Source of the DNA: CBFHWU01 sp965659665
GTDB taxonomy: Bacteria > Bacteroidota > Bacteroidia > Flavobacteriales > Flavobacteriaceae
Direction: 5' to 3'
NCBI GenBank assembly: GCA_965659665.1
Contig: CBFHWU010000031.1
Span: 124,001 to 188,000 of the forward strand
Length of the DNA: 64,000 bases
In this document: positions 27,213 through 36,518 of the stretch, piece by piece
Layout of the letters: the number at the start of each line of letters is the position of its first letter
Position numbering within the stretch: position 1 is the stretch's first letter
Position numbers and translations under genes: made by a program
Notes under the pieces: model-generated
The model's database searches: none
What the model was told of the DNA's origin: nothing
What the model saw: the letters and a program-made list of their open reading frames with translations, nothing else

Positions 27213-28262
27213 ATGGACACCGCATTAAAACATATCGTTTTTTTAACTCCTGGGTTTGCCGAAAATGAAAGGAATTCGACATTAATACCAGCCCTTCAAG
27301 TATATTTGAAAGCCATAATTCAACAATTATCTGCCACTCAGATAACTATCATTTCTTTTCAGTATCCTTTTACAAACACGGCCTATTATTGGCACGGTGC
27401 CAAAGTAATTCCATTAAATGGTCACAATAGGTATTTGAAACCCTACACGTGGTGGAAAGCCCTTCAAACCCTTAAAAAAATTAACCTCCAACATCCTATT
27501 TCAATAATTCACAGTTTTTGGATAGGGGAATGCTCTCTAATTGGAAGTTTTTTTTCGAAAAAACACACGATCTCTCATCTTGTTACAGCTATGGGACAGG
27601 ATGTACTACCAAAAAATAAATACGTAAATCGAGTGAAGCATTATCCTCAAACTTCTTTTATCAGCCTATCCAACCACCACCAATCGGATTTGTTGCGTCA
27701 TCATCAAATAAAATCTCAAATTATTCCCTGGGGAATCAATCAAGTGTCTTTTCCTGAAATACAAAAAAACGAGATAGATATTTTAGGTGTAGGATCACTT
27801 AATCGCATTAAAAATTATTTTGATTTTTTGATGATTATTTATCAATTAGTAAAAGTATACCCTCGTTTAAAAGTTGAAATTATTGGGGAAGGAGATCAGT
27901 ATCAACCGATCAAAAATAGACTGAATGATTTGAATTTAGAAAATAATGTAGCTCTTTTAGGGGGGTGTTCAAGAGCTAAAGTACTAGATAAAATGACTCG
28001 CTCCTCTATTCTTTTACATACCAGTTCCTACGAATCTTTTGGTTATGTGTTTTCTGAAGCTTTATACGCAGGAATGTGTATTGTATCTTATGATGTGGGT
28101 ATAGCGCACAGCGATCAATATTGGGCTGTAGGTAAGACTCAACAAGAGTTGGTATGCGGATGTGATAGGTTTTTAAAGAAACCTTTAACAGAAAAAAAAA
28201 GAATTCTTTTTCACTCGATTAAAAGTACCGTTGATCGTTATTTAACCCTGTATTATGCATAA
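27213..28262 (+). CDS. Glycosyltransferase, GT4-like
   Basis: A 349-residue GT-B glycosyltransferase. The C-terminal nucleotide-sugar domain shows ILGVGSLNRIKNYFDFLMII, VEIIGEGDQYQPIKNRLNDL and the EX7E motif ESFGYVFSEALYAG characteristic of the GT4/GT1 superfamily. The N-terminal half is the acceptor domain. It overlaps the flippase-like gene by 8 bp, so sugar transfer and membrane translocation are probably coupled. Donor and acceptor are unknown. Confidence 0.88.
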   Translation: MDTALKHIVFLTPGFAENERNSTLIPALQVYLKAIIQQLSATQITIISFQYPFTNTAYYWHGAKVIPLNGHNRYLKPYTWWKALQTLKKINLQHPISIIHSFWIGECSLIGSFFSKKHTISHLVTAMGQDVLPKNKYVNRVKHYPQTSFISLSNHHQSDLLRHHQIKSQIIPWGINQVSFPEIQKNEIDILGVGSLNRIKNYFDFLMIIYQLVKVYPRLKVEIIGEGDQYQPIKNRLNDLNLENNVALLGGCSRAKVLDKMTRSSILLHTSSYESFGYVFSEALYAGMCIVSYDVGIAHSDQYWAVGKTQQELVCGCDRFLKKPLTEKKRILFHSIKSTVDRYLTLYYA

Positions 28263-29391
28263 AATTAAACTTATAGGGATCAATACGTTGCGTGGTTTTT
28301 TTGGACCTTTGGTTAATTTTTCGGTTTTATTCTTTGGAATAAAATATTTTGGAAAAGAGTCTTGGGGCGCACTGATTAATGTGATGATATGGGTGTTTTT
28401 CTTTTCTTTGATTTTGAATTGGGGAAATAAAGATTATTTGCTTAGAAAATATAGTAAAACACCCCATCACATGATGCATTTTTTTTATTCGAACTTCCTC
28501 TCAAGAAGCTTTTTATTGGTGACATGTTTAATTCTTTTTTTGTTTTTTCCTACAACAATTGCCTTTTATGCCATATTGTTGATTATTCTTTTACATTGTT
28601 ATCGTTCCTTAGATAGTCTGGTCATTTTTTTTCAGCAATTTGAAATGCAATTGGCTGCTGAGTTTTTGGGACTCTTAATTCTTTTAGGGGGAATTTTATA
28701 TGTCGAAGCATTTGATTTAAAGACCTTTTTGATTTTGTATTGTTGGACATACTGTTTAAAAATAGTGTGGCTGTTTTGGAAACTTCAATTATGGAACAAA
28801 CCTTTTACTTTTCAACTTTCTACAGATGAGTTTAAAGGGGGATTTTTGTTTTTTTGTATTGGATTCAGTGGTTGGTTGGTGTCAAAAATCGATGTCTATG
28901 TTGTAGATTTTTATTTTTCACATACTACTCTTTCTGAATATCAAATGTTTATGTCATCTTTTTTGATTCTTCAAGCACTTCCTACATTGATCATCATGCC
29001 TTTTACGAAGCATGTTTACAGATTGCCTCATCTTAAAATGCAACAATTAAAACTAAAATTAAGTTTAATTTCAATTCCTCTGATAAGTTTAGGAACTTTT
29101 TTCATTTGGGTTATTTTGAATTACTTTTTAAATCTAAATCTACATTACACTTATTATTTTTTGGGAGGATTGTCAACAATTCCTTGTTTTTTGTATTCGC
29201 TTGATGTTATGGAACTGTATAAAGCCCATTTCGAAACAAAAGTGGTGTATATTAATCTCATAGGTGCCATATTAAACATAGTACTATTGGTAATTTTTAT
29301 TGAAGAGTACCAAATTATAGGGGTAATTTCTAGTATTTGTATTGTTCAATGGGTATTGTTGTGGATGTATAAAAAAGCCAATTTTATGTAA
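28255..29391 (+). CDS. Polysaccharide/oligosaccharide flippase-like membrane protein
   Basis: A 378-residue integral membrane protein with about 10-12 hydrophobic segments, among them PLVNFSVLFFGIKYFGKESW and MIWVFFFSLILNWGNKDYLL. The N-terminal pattern (a helix followed by YFGKESWGALI) resembles Wzx/MATE-type lipid-linked glycan flippases, although it is shorter than the usual 420-500 residues. In this cluster it would export a lipid-linked product made by the glycosyltransferase and radical SAM enzymes. It overlaps the glycosyltransferase gene by 8 bp and ends 3 bp before the truncated radical SAM gene. Confidence 0.75.
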   Translation: MHKIKLIGINTLRGFFGPLVNFSVLFFGIKYFGKESWGALINVMIWVFFFSLILNWGNKDYLLRKYSKTPHHMMHFFYSNFLSRSFLLVTCLILFLFFPTTIAFYAILLIILLHCYRSLDSLVIFFQQFEMQLAAEFLGLLILLGGILYVEAFDLKTFLILYCWTYCLKIVWLFWKLQLWNKPFTFQLSTDEFKGGFLFFCIGFSGWLVSKIDVYVVDFYFSHTTLSEYQMFMSSFLILQALPTLIIMPFTKHVYRLPHLKMQQLKLKLSLISIPLISLGTFFIWVILNYFLNLNLHYTYYFLGGLSTIPCFLYSLDVMELYKAHFETKVVYINLIGAILNIVLLVIFIEEYQIIGVISSICIVQWVLLWMYKKANFM

Positions 29392-29394
29392 GGT

Positions 29395-29781
29395 ATGATT
29401 TACAACTTAAAAAAAAATAATATGCACTTTTTTGCGAGTAATTATTTAGTTGCTTCCGAATGGATTATCCTCGGAATTAATAATGTTTGTAATATATATT
29501 GTAAAATGTGTGAGGTCAGAATCCAGACTCTCGAGGCTAATTTTGCTCAGAACTTTATCAGTAGCAGTCCTATTAATATGCCTTTGGATCATATCAAAAG
29601 AAACATCGATCAGATGGCTTACTATTACCCCAAATCAAAATTAAGGTATGCTTTTACCGAATTTTTGGTGTATCCTTATTTAGAAGCTTTTTTATCGTAT
29701 GCCAAACAAAAAAAAAGAAATGAGTTAAAAACCAATGTGAAGTTATTTACTTTTTATAGCAGTTTCTGTTTTGCTTTTTAA
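29395..29781 (+). pseudogene. Truncated radical SAM gene (N-terminal fragment)
   Basis: A 128-residue ORF carries an intact radical SAM cluster motif, CNIYCKMC (C32, C36, C39), at a position typical of radical SAM enzymes without a B12 domain. The start of the barrel follows (YAFTEFLVYPYLEAFLSYAK). After about residue 105 the family pattern stops and the frame continues as KTNVKLFTFYSSFCFAF to a TAA, about 200 or more residues short of a full barrel. The ending looks like a deletion junction. It is translationally placed between the flippase gene and radical SAM module 3. Its product could not fold as a complete enzyme. Confidence 0.7.
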
Positions 29782-29785
29782 TCAA

Positions 29786-31309
29786 ATGAAAAAACATAAA
29801 GTTTTAATATTCAACCCCAGAAGTGCTCACGGAAAGCACCGAATTCCCAATACCATATTACAAGTAGGAGCGTCGATTCATGGAACGTATGAGTACGTTT
29901 TTGTTGATGGTAATTTAGAAAAAAACCCTTGGCAATCCATTTTATCCTATTTTGAAACAGGGGCATTCAAATATTTTTGTAGTACCGTGATGCCCGGACC
30001 ACAACTCAAACAAGCGATTCCATTCACCAAAAAAATTAAATCCATTTATCCAGAAGTTATTTCCATTTGGGGTGGATATTTTGCTTCCAACCAATATCAA
30101 GTATGTCTCGAGGCAGGATATGTGGATTATATCGTCAATGGCCCAGGTGACAACACCTTTCCACAATTATTACAAGTTTTGGAGGGAGAGAGTCAAACTC
30201 CTTTGAAAGACATCAAAAACCTTATCTATACATCAAAAGATCAACGCATTGTTAAAACAGCGAAGGAACCTCTTTTAGATCAAGATACGTTACCTCATTT
30301 GCCTTATCATTATTTAAACCAATTTTATTCGTTAAAAAATTATTTAGCCAAAACCTTTATGGGCCAAAAAACTTTTGCCTATCATTCGAGTATGGGTTGT
30401 CCTTTTTCATGTTCATTTTGTGCAATAGTTCCCATTTTTAATGCCAAATGGAGAGCTAAATCAGCTCAAAATATTTATCGTGACATCCACTATTTTAAAA
30501 CCGAATATCAGATCGATGCCATTGAATTTCATGACAATAATTTTTTCACCTCAAAAAAAAGAGTGTTGGAATTTTCTCGTTTAGTACTCTACGATAATAT
30601 ACATTGGTGGGGTGAGGGACGAATCGATACCCTGAACAAATACGCTGATGAAGATTTATTACTTATGCGACAAGCTGGTTGTAAGATGATTTTTTTGGGT
30701 GCCGAAACGGGCAATGATGAAGTGTTAAAGCAAATGAATAAGGGCGGTACTCAAACGGGTAAAATGATTGAAGATTTTGTGTTGAGAATGAAACATGCCG
30801 ATATCATCCCTGAATTATCTTTTGTTTTGGGGTTACCAGCAGAAACAGAAGCCAAGGTTTATGAACAAATTCTTTGGGATATCGATTTTATAAAAAAAAT
30901 AAAATCTATTAATCCAGATGCCGAAATCATCATTTATTTATACAGCCCTGTTCCTACAGTGGGATCTGATTTGTATCAACAAATTATTGATGCTGGTTTT
31001 TCTTTTCCAAATACGCTAGAGGATTGGATTGCACCGAGCTGGGAAAACTTTGATTTAAGAAAAAATCCCTTAACTCCTTGGCTAAAACCCTATATGATCG
31101 ATACGATTAAAAACTTTGAAACAGTGCTTAATGGTTATTATCCTACAGTTTCGGATTTTAGAATTAAAGGCTATAAAAAAAAGATACTTCAACTTCTTGC
31201 AGGATATCGATTTAAATATAATTTTTATCGTTACCCTTACGAAATAAAAGCGCTTCACAAGATTTGGAAATATCGTCAGCCAGAAACACAAGGGTTTTAT
31301 TCGGAATAA
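29786..31309 (+). CDS. B12-binding radical SAM protein (module 3)
   Basis: A 507-residue radical SAM protein with an N-terminal cobalamin-binding domain (HKVLIFNPRSAHGKHRIPNT, ISIWGGYFASNQYQVCLEAG) and the cluster motif CPFSCSFC (C205, C209, C212). GAETGNDEVLKQMNKGGTQT follows. It is more distant from modules 1 and 2 than those are from each other. The ATG at 29786 is chosen; an in-frame TTG at 29771 overlaps the truncated upstream gene. The methyltransferase gene starts 2 bp after its stop. Confidence 0.9.
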   Translation: MKKHKVLIFNPRSAHGKHRIPNTILQVGASIHGTYEYVFVDGNLEKNPWQSILSYFETGAFKYFCSTVMPGPQLKQAIPFTKKIKSIYPEVISIWGGYFASNQYQVCLEAGYVDYIVNGPGDNTFPQLLQVLEGESQTPLKDIKNLIYTSKDQRIVKTAKEPLLDQDTLPHLPYHYLNQFYSLKNYLAKTFMGQKTFAYHSSMGCPFSCSFCAIVPIFNAKWRAKSAQNIYRDIHYFKTEYQIDAIEFHDNNFFTSKKRVLEFSRLVLYDNIHWWGEGRIDTLNKYADEDLLLMRQAGCKMIFLGAETGNDEVLKQMNKGGTQTGKMIEDFVLRMKHADIIPELSFVLGLPAETEAKVYEQILWDIDFIKKIKSINPDAEIIIYLYSPVPTVGSDLYQQIIDAGFSFPNTLEDWIAPSWENFDLRKNPLTPWLKPYMIDTIKNFETVLNGYYPTVSDFRIKGYKKKILQLLAGYRFKYNFYRYPYEIKALHKIWKYRQPETQGFYSE

Positions 31310-31311
31310 AT

Positions 31312-31968
31312 ATGAGAACAGCGATAAAAAGATTAGCTCAGCCCTTGTTAAAAATAGCCTTTGGGTATTATTACCAAAAACCACGAAAGTATAGCTATGA
31401 AGGAATAGTAGTTGATGTCCATCCAGAAGTTTTTCCTCCGCATTTTACGCTTAGTACCAAGATATTACTTGAGTTTTTAAAAACCTTAGAAATTAAAAAC
31501 CGAACTTTATTAGAACTTGGTTGCGGAACAGGAATTATTGCTTTGAGTGCAGCTTCAAAAGGAGCAAAGGTTACAGCTTCTGATATTAATCCAGTAGCGA
31601 TCTCTTGTTTGTATACAGCTGCCCAAAAAAATAATTTAAAACTCAATATTATACATTCTGATCTTTTTGATGCTATTGAACAGCCTCAGTTTGATTTCAT
31701 TATAATTAATCCGCCTTACTATCCAAAAGAACCCAAAAGTGATAAAGAAAAAGCTTGGTTTTGTGGTCAAAATTTTGAGTATTTTAAAAAATTATTTTTA
31801 CAGCTTTCAAGCCATGTTGCACATGCTGAAATCATCATGATTTTATCTGAAGATTGTAACTTTGAAAAAATCAAAAGCTTGGCCATTGAAAATAAAATGA
31901 TGCTAAAAAAACGTTTTGAAAAAAAGGTGTTTTTTGAGAGAAATGTGATTTATTCGATCATGCAATAA
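31312..31968 (+). CDS. Class I methyltransferase with NPPY motif (module 3)
   Basis: A 218-residue methyltransferase with motif I LLELGCGTGIIALSAASKGA and motif II VTASDINPVAISCL. It has the NPPY catalytic loop (IIINPPYYPKEPKS), which in other families transfers methyl to a planar nitrogen (adenine N6, glutamine N5, as in PrmC/HemK-like enzymes). The start is the ATG 2 bp after the module 3 radical SAM stop. It is the last gene of the operon and is convergent with the YhdH-type gene. The substrate is unknown; the NPPY loop separates it from the methyltransferases of modules 1 and 2. Confidence 0.85.
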   Translation: MRTAIKRLAQPLLKIAFGYYYQKPRKYSYEGIVVDVHPEVFPPHFTLSTKILLEFLKTLEIKNRTLLELGCGTGIIALSAASKGAKVTASDINPVAISCLYTAAQKNNLKLNIIHSDLFDAIEQPQFDFIIINPPYYPKEPKSDKEKAWFCGQNFEYFKKLFLQLSSHVAHAEIIMILSEDCNFEKIKSLAIENKMMLKKRFEKKVFFERNVIYSIMQ

Positions 31969-32035
31969 ATAAGTAAAGTGCTGATAAGCTTATTGAGCTG
32001 AAATGGAGGTCCACGATAATAAAACTTTTTGTGAA

Positions 32036-33031
32036 TTAAGCCCTTAAACTTACTACAGTTCTTCCTGTTAAAGCCCCATCTAACATCAATTTAATTTTGT
32101 CATTTAATTGGGATAAATAAATCTCATTTAAAGCAAATGACATTTCCTCTGGTTTCCAATTATTTGATAATAAATCCCACACATTTCTTCTGTCTTTAAT
32201 TGGATGATGTTGAGAGTCGATACCTGTTAATGTTATTCCTCGTAATATAAAAGGATACACGCTCAAATTTAAGTTTGAACCAGCTGCGTTGCCACAACAA
32301 GTTACGATGCCGGTTGGTTGTGTAGATTTAATGATATTTTGAAGGATCATTCCGCCTACCGAGTCCACGGCACCTGCAAAAATAGGCTTTAGAAGCGGTT
32401 GTTGCCCAAGTGCTTCAACATCTTTTCTAAAGATGACGTTATCGGCTCCAAGTTGCTTTAAATAATCATACTCTTTTTCTTTGCTAGTAATTGCTGTAAT
32501 GTTAAAGTTCAGTTTTTTCAAAATTAAAATACTCAAAGACCCTACACCACCAGTAGCACCCGACACCGCAATAGGTCCATCCTCAGGGGTTATATATTGG
32601 AGGAGTTTCTGAACTGAAAGTGCAGCCGTAAACCCTGCGGTTCCAAACACCATAGCCTCCTTTAGTGACAATTGTGGTGGTAATTCCACTACCCATTGCT
32701 CAGGGACTCTTATGTATTCTCCAAAGCCTCCATGAGTATTCATTCCCAAATCATATCCCGTTACTATCACTTTGTCAAGGGGTCGAAAACGAATGGTTTC
32801 AGAAGATACCACTATTCCTGCAGCATCAATCCCTGGCGTATGGGGATAATTTTTAGTGACCCCTTTATTTCCTTTTGCTGAGAGGGCATCTTTGTAATTG
32901 AGTGACGAATAATGGACATGAATCAATACTTCTCCTTTGGGCAGGTCCGAGATTATCTTTGATTGGATTGATCCTTTAAAAGTTCCCATATGTTCCTCTA
33001 CAACAAATGCTTTAAACTCTTTTTTTTCCAT
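32036..33031 (-). CDS. YhdH/AcuI-type MDR oxidoreductase (acrylyl-CoA reductase family)
   Basis: A 331-residue zinc-free medium-chain dehydrogenase/reductase. The N-terminal GroES-like domain contains NYPHTPGIDAAGIVVSSE, and the Rossmann domain has PIAVSGATGGVGSLSILILK, with the AxGxxG NADPH-binding motif. The full length resembles YhdH/AcuI, which reduces acryloyl-CoA (relevant to DMSP breakdown in marine bacteria); other quinone or enone substrates are possible. Its 5' end overlaps the 3' end of the DUF5916 gene by 20 bp, so it is probably co-transcribed with it. Confidence 0.9.
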   Translation of the reverse strand: MEKKEFKAFVVEEHMGTFKGSIQSKIISDLPKGEVLIHVHYSSLNYKDALSAKGNKGVTKNYPHTPGIDAAGIVVSSETIRFRPLDKVIVTGYDLGMNTHGGFGEYIRVPEQWVVELPPQLSLKEAMVFGTAGFTAALSVQKLLQYITPEDGPIAVSGATGGVGSLSILILKKLNFNITAITSKEKEYDYLKQLGADNVIFRKDVEALGQQPLLKPIFAGAVDSVGGMILQNIIKSTQPTGIVTCCGNAAGSNLNLSVYPFILRGITLTGIDSQHHPIKDRRNVWDLLSNNWKPEEMSFALNEIYLSQLNDKIKLMLDGALTGRTVVSLRA

Positions 33032-35501
33032 TTTTCTTTTTCAGGATATTATAATCTAAATAATAATTAATTCGTAACGAGAATTGATGGTTGATATTCT
33101 CTGAAAATAAATCTTGAACACTTCGAAAGTAATCTAAGTCAACTTGGTGGCGGTCACTAAAAATTTGATTTCGGTATAGTAATGTGATTTTACTCCCTGG
33201 AGCAAACCACCAATCGAACCCAAGGTCAAGATTCCAGATATTAAATTGAGTATTGGGGTTTTCGTCCAACAAATCGAAGGAAGTCAATTGTCGAGTTCCA
33301 TCGGATTGAAGTAAAAACAAGATAGGATCATAGTTGGCTGAACTCCAAAAATTTCTAAATTTTAATTTAATGGATTTATCGGCATCAAAATTATATTGAA
33401 AATTGATATTGTTTTCTACAGATTTGACCAATCGACGTCCAAAGAAAATATTTTCATCAATTTTTTCTACATATCCAATGTCATCATGATCTACCATTAT
33501 TCGATTGCTAACACTCATATTTAGTCGATTCGAAAAACGATGGGAAACATTAAAACCATATCGATTTCTATAACGTTTTTCGTTGAAGGGTTCATCATAA
33601 TAATTGATTTTGCTAATTTCAACTCCATAAACCAAATTTCTGCGATCGTCTGAGTTTATACCAAATTTCACTTCAAACCTTACAGGCTCGATAATAAACG
33701 TGTTTTCTGATCGTGGCTCATCAAAATCTTTATAAGTCGAAGTGTAATCGAAATCTAATTCATATTTGAAGAAATTTTGAGTCATTAAATCATTTCCGAA
33801 TCTAAATCCATAAGATTTACGTTCAAAAGGTTCAAACCTTGAGCGATAACTCATGTACAAATAATTGCTGTAAGTTTTAAAGAAACTATTTTGTTTAAAA
33901 CTTTCAAAACGAATTCGACTAGAAAAAACTTGATTATTAATTTGGTTATAATAACCTAACTCTTGTTGGTAATAATTATTATCAGCAAACAGCCATTTAA
34001 ACTGAAATCTAAAGTTACCTTTTAGTTCATTAAGGGTAAGAGTTCCACGACTCCCGCTTTTTGCGCTGAAACGTGGCACATGACTTTTATAGAAGCTAGA
34101 TTTGAATTTATATTGTTGATTTTTTGTTGTGATGTCCAACACTGCGGCAATATTGTTGGAGTTTTTCCAGCCCGAAGTCCTATTAACATGAGTATTGATA
34201 AGACTTAAAAAAGAATAATTATTGATGATTTGTTGTGAAAGTGAAATGACATTGTAATGGGTTAGTGGTGCAATAAGTTCTTTTCGGAGGCTATGTTGCG
34301 CTGTATTTTCGATTGTTGCATAAGCCTTGTCTGTAATGGCATTTAAAAACCCAATACTCAAATTTTTATTTGTTGTTCCCGTGAGCTTTAAGGCATTGAT
34401 TAGTTTCGGTTTTAGGTCATAACTCAACAGAGAATCATTTCCTTCTAATGCTAATACATCAGAGTCATGGATATTGATTTCTTGTCCTATCCTTCGGCTA
34501 TAAAAAAAAGCACCAGAATTAAATCCTCGGTCATCAGCTTTTTTAAACATGGAGGCTCCCTCTGTAAAAAAGGCTCTATTTTCATCGAACTGTTGCTCAA
34601 AAGGACTTAGATTTAATTCTTTGTTATCAAAAGTTACTTGAGAAAAATCGGGAATTAAGGTGGCATCAATGGTGAAACTATTGTTTATGCCGTACTTTAC
34701 ATCCATTCCCGCCGAGTAGGAGGAGTTAGGAGAAGTATTATTTTGCAAATTTCGTGCGACTTGCAAATAGGGATAAAAAAATAATCGAGTAGGGGGATTT
34801 ATATTTTTTAAGCCCTTTACCAGACCCATCGACTGCATGAAATTAGAGTTTTTCACATCCACATAATTCCATGTGAACGTTTCATTAAACTTTTTTATTT
34901 TTCGACCGAAATTTATGCCCCACTCTTGAATATTTTTTTTTGGAAAACGCAATGCGCTAAACGGAATTTTCATCTCCACTATCCAACCTATTTCGTTGAT
35001 CGAAACTTTTGCTTCAAAAACAGTATCAAAATTTTTATCCTCGTTTGTTGATCTACCAGAAGAATATTTATCGCCAATAGTGCCTGCGCTTGTTACTTGA
35101 AAACTTTGATAGTTCGTATGATCGTCATAAGTATTGATGGATACAAAAAAAGTTTCTGCGTTTACCTCCCAAATATCATCTCTTTCAGAAATTTGTCTTG
35201 GTATAGCGGTTGGGTCAGGATCTTTTAATATTCCCACAATATAAACCGCATCATTATCGTACTCCAATCCTACAATTGTTTCATATCCCGGAAGAGGTTT
35301 TTTGCCGTTTTCGGTATTTGGAATCCACAAGCTAAAATTGGTTGCTGGAGTACTCATCGACCATTCCCCTTGAGAAATAATTCCATCTATTTGAGGCGCT
35401 ATAGTTCGTGGTATAGCGGATAGGGTTTTGCGCTCTTGTGCTACAAGAGCAGTTGAGAACAAAAAGACGAATAGGATGTGTTTTTTAATAAAAACATTCA
35501 T
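33012..35501 (-). CDS. DUF5916 outer-membrane protein with CBM9-like domain
   Basis: An 829-residue protein with a signal peptide (MNVFIKKHILFVFLFSTALV) and an N-terminal carbohydrate-binding family 9-like beta-sandwich (about 30-215, IAPQIDGIISQGEWS and VGLEYDNDAVYIVGIL). A large, aromatic-rich, beta-strand region (about 230-829) follows, with alternating strands and turns typical of outer-membrane barrels (DUF5916). The ligand and transported material are unknown. It lies between a PepSY gene (upstream, 16 bp) and the YhdH-type gene (downstream, overlapping). Confidence 0.85.
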   Translation of the reverse strand: MNVFIKKHILFVFLFSTALVAQERKTLSAIPRTIAPQIDGIISQGEWSMSTPATNFSLWIPNTENGKKPLPGYETIVGLEYDNDAVYIVGILKDPDPTAIPRQISERDDIWEVNAETFFVSINTYDDHTNYQSFQVTSAGTIGDKYSSGRSTNEDKNFDTVFEAKVSINEIGWIVEMKIPFSALRFPKKNIQEWGINFGRKIKKFNETFTWNYVDVKNSNFMQSMGLVKGLKNINPPTRLFFYPYLQVARNLQNNTSPNSSYSAGMDVKYGINNSFTIDATLIPDFSQVTFDNKELNLSPFEQQFDENRAFFTEGASMFKKADDRGFNSGAFFYSRRIGQEINIHDSDVLALEGNDSLLSYDLKPKLINALKLTGTTNKNLSIGFLNAITDKAYATIENTAQHSLRKELIAPLTHYNVISLSQQIINNYSFLSLINTHVNRTSGWKNSNNIAAVLDITTKNQQYKFKSSFYKSHVPRFSAKSGSRGTLTLNELKGNFRFQFKWLFADNNYYQQELGYYNQINNQVFSSRIRFESFKQNSFFKTYSNYLYMSYRSRFEPFERKSYGFRFGNDLMTQNFFKYELDFDYTSTYKDFDEPRSENTFIIEPVRFEVKFGINSDDRRNLVYGVEISKINYYDEPFNEKRYRNRYGFNVSHRFSNRLNMSVSNRIMVDHDDIGYVEKIDENIFFGRRLVKSVENNINFQYNFDADKSIKLKFRNFWSSANYDPILFLLQSDGTRQLTSFDLLDENPNTQFNIWNLDLGFDWWFAPGSKITLLYRNQIFSDRHQVDLDYFRSVQDLFSENINHQFSLRINYYLDYNILKKKNGKKRV

Positions 35502-35517
35502 GATATGTGGTGTTTAT

Positions 35518-36210
35518 TCATTTTTTTCTTCCCAATGGTTTTGTGGTCATCCACAAAACAAATCCACTCAACACGGTTAACAATCCCAATAAGGAAAATG
35601 CCCTAAGAATCAAGGTGTTAAAATTATCGCGCCCTTGATAGTCCATGGTATGGGTCATCCATAAAAAATCAAACCAGCGCCAACTTCTGTGTCTAACAGT
35701 TTGAAATTTACCATCAGCGACTGAAACATAAGCTTTTAAATGTTGATGATGTTTAAAAGATACTACATAAGCGGGTAATAATTTTTTTCGATACTCATGA
35801 TGGGAGCCAGCTTTGGTAATAAGCGAAGCATCAAGAATTATTAAATCAGGTTGCATTCGTTTTTCTGCAATGGAAATTGCCTCTTTTTTTGAAATTCCGT
35901 CTTTGTACACTCCTGTTCTTGCGTTAAATAGTTGACGGTTATTGACCCAATAATAAGGTTCATTATTTATAGTTCTAAGTTCTATAGATGATACAGCGTC
36001 TTTTAATTGTAGCTCCGATGGACTTTTTAAATTTGAGAAGGAAGATTTCTCATAACTCTTATTTTTATAGGAGTTTCCATGAATATCATCAATATTTGTC
36101 CAACTAAAGTATATTCCGCTAATTGTCCAAAACAAAAACTGAATCCCTGTAAAAAGCCCTAAAAAACGATGAGCTTTTCGTATTCTTAATGAAGTTTGAC
36201 GTTTAAACAT
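35518..36210 (-). CDS. PepSY-domain inner-membrane protein
   Basis: A 230-residue protein with an N-terminal transmembrane helix (RFLGLFTGIQFLFWTISGIY), a periplasmic PepSY-like domain (about 55-180, SKKEAISIAEKRM, KAYVSVADGKFQTVRHRSWR) and a C-terminal helix (about 200-222, AFSLLGLLTVLSGFVLWM). The WFDFLWMTHTMDYQGRDNFN segment resembles PepSY-associated TM proteins linked to iron or siderophore reduction. It may support the adjacent outer-membrane protein, but this is inference. Confidence 0.85.
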   Translation of the reverse strand: MFKRQTSLRIRKAHRFLGLFTGIQFLFWTISGIYFSWTNIDDIHGNSYKNKSYEKSSFSNLKSPSELQLKDAVSSIELRTINNEPYYWVNNRQLFNARTGVYKDGISKKEAISIAEKRMQPDLIILDASLITKAGSHHEYRKKLLPAYVVSFKHHQHLKAYVSVADGKFQTVRHRSWRWFDFLWMTHTMDYQGRDNFNTLILRAFSLLGLLTVLSGFVLWMTTKPLGRKK

Positions 36211-36518
36211 TTTGATTAAAATTTATGCAATAATACTAATGATAATTTTGGTTTTTAATAAGGCTACAATCGAAAATATAGAACATGATTTAAAGTTCAA
36301 TAAAATTAAAAAATAGCGCCTGAATACTCACTTTGAGAACCTTATGAACAAACACGTGTAAAGATATACTTTTTATCTTTTTATTAATTTTAGAGTTTTG
36401 AGAGGTACATCTTATAAGATCATTATTATGCACCATGATTTATAATAATTGCTTAAAATATTATAGCTTTAATTTTTAATAAAAAATAAATTTGTTTAGT
36501 AAACGTTAAAGCTTAAAT
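36211..36518. other. Intergenic region between divergent PepSY and PUL genes
   Basis: 308 bp, strongly AT-rich, with no credible coding frame. It holds the TAAATTTG box upstream of the PUL gene and presumably the promoter of the PepSY gene in the opposite direction. Nothing else stands out. Confidence 0.6.
36487..36494 (+). promoter_or_regulatory. Candidate -7 box for the first PUL gene
   Basis: TAAATTTG matches TAnnTTTG and ends 24 bp before the ATG at 36519. No convincing -33 TTG was seen at the proper spacing. Confidence 0.4.

Noticed and set aside
29450..29644. 64-codon ORF on the plus strand
   Set aside because: It is an alternative frame inside the truncated radical SAM gene, whose main frame carries the CxxxCxxC motif.
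31970..32035. ATAAGCTTAT palindrome between convergent genes as a terminator
   Set aside because: It is short and lacks a T-run next to it, so it does not meet the usual terminator pattern.
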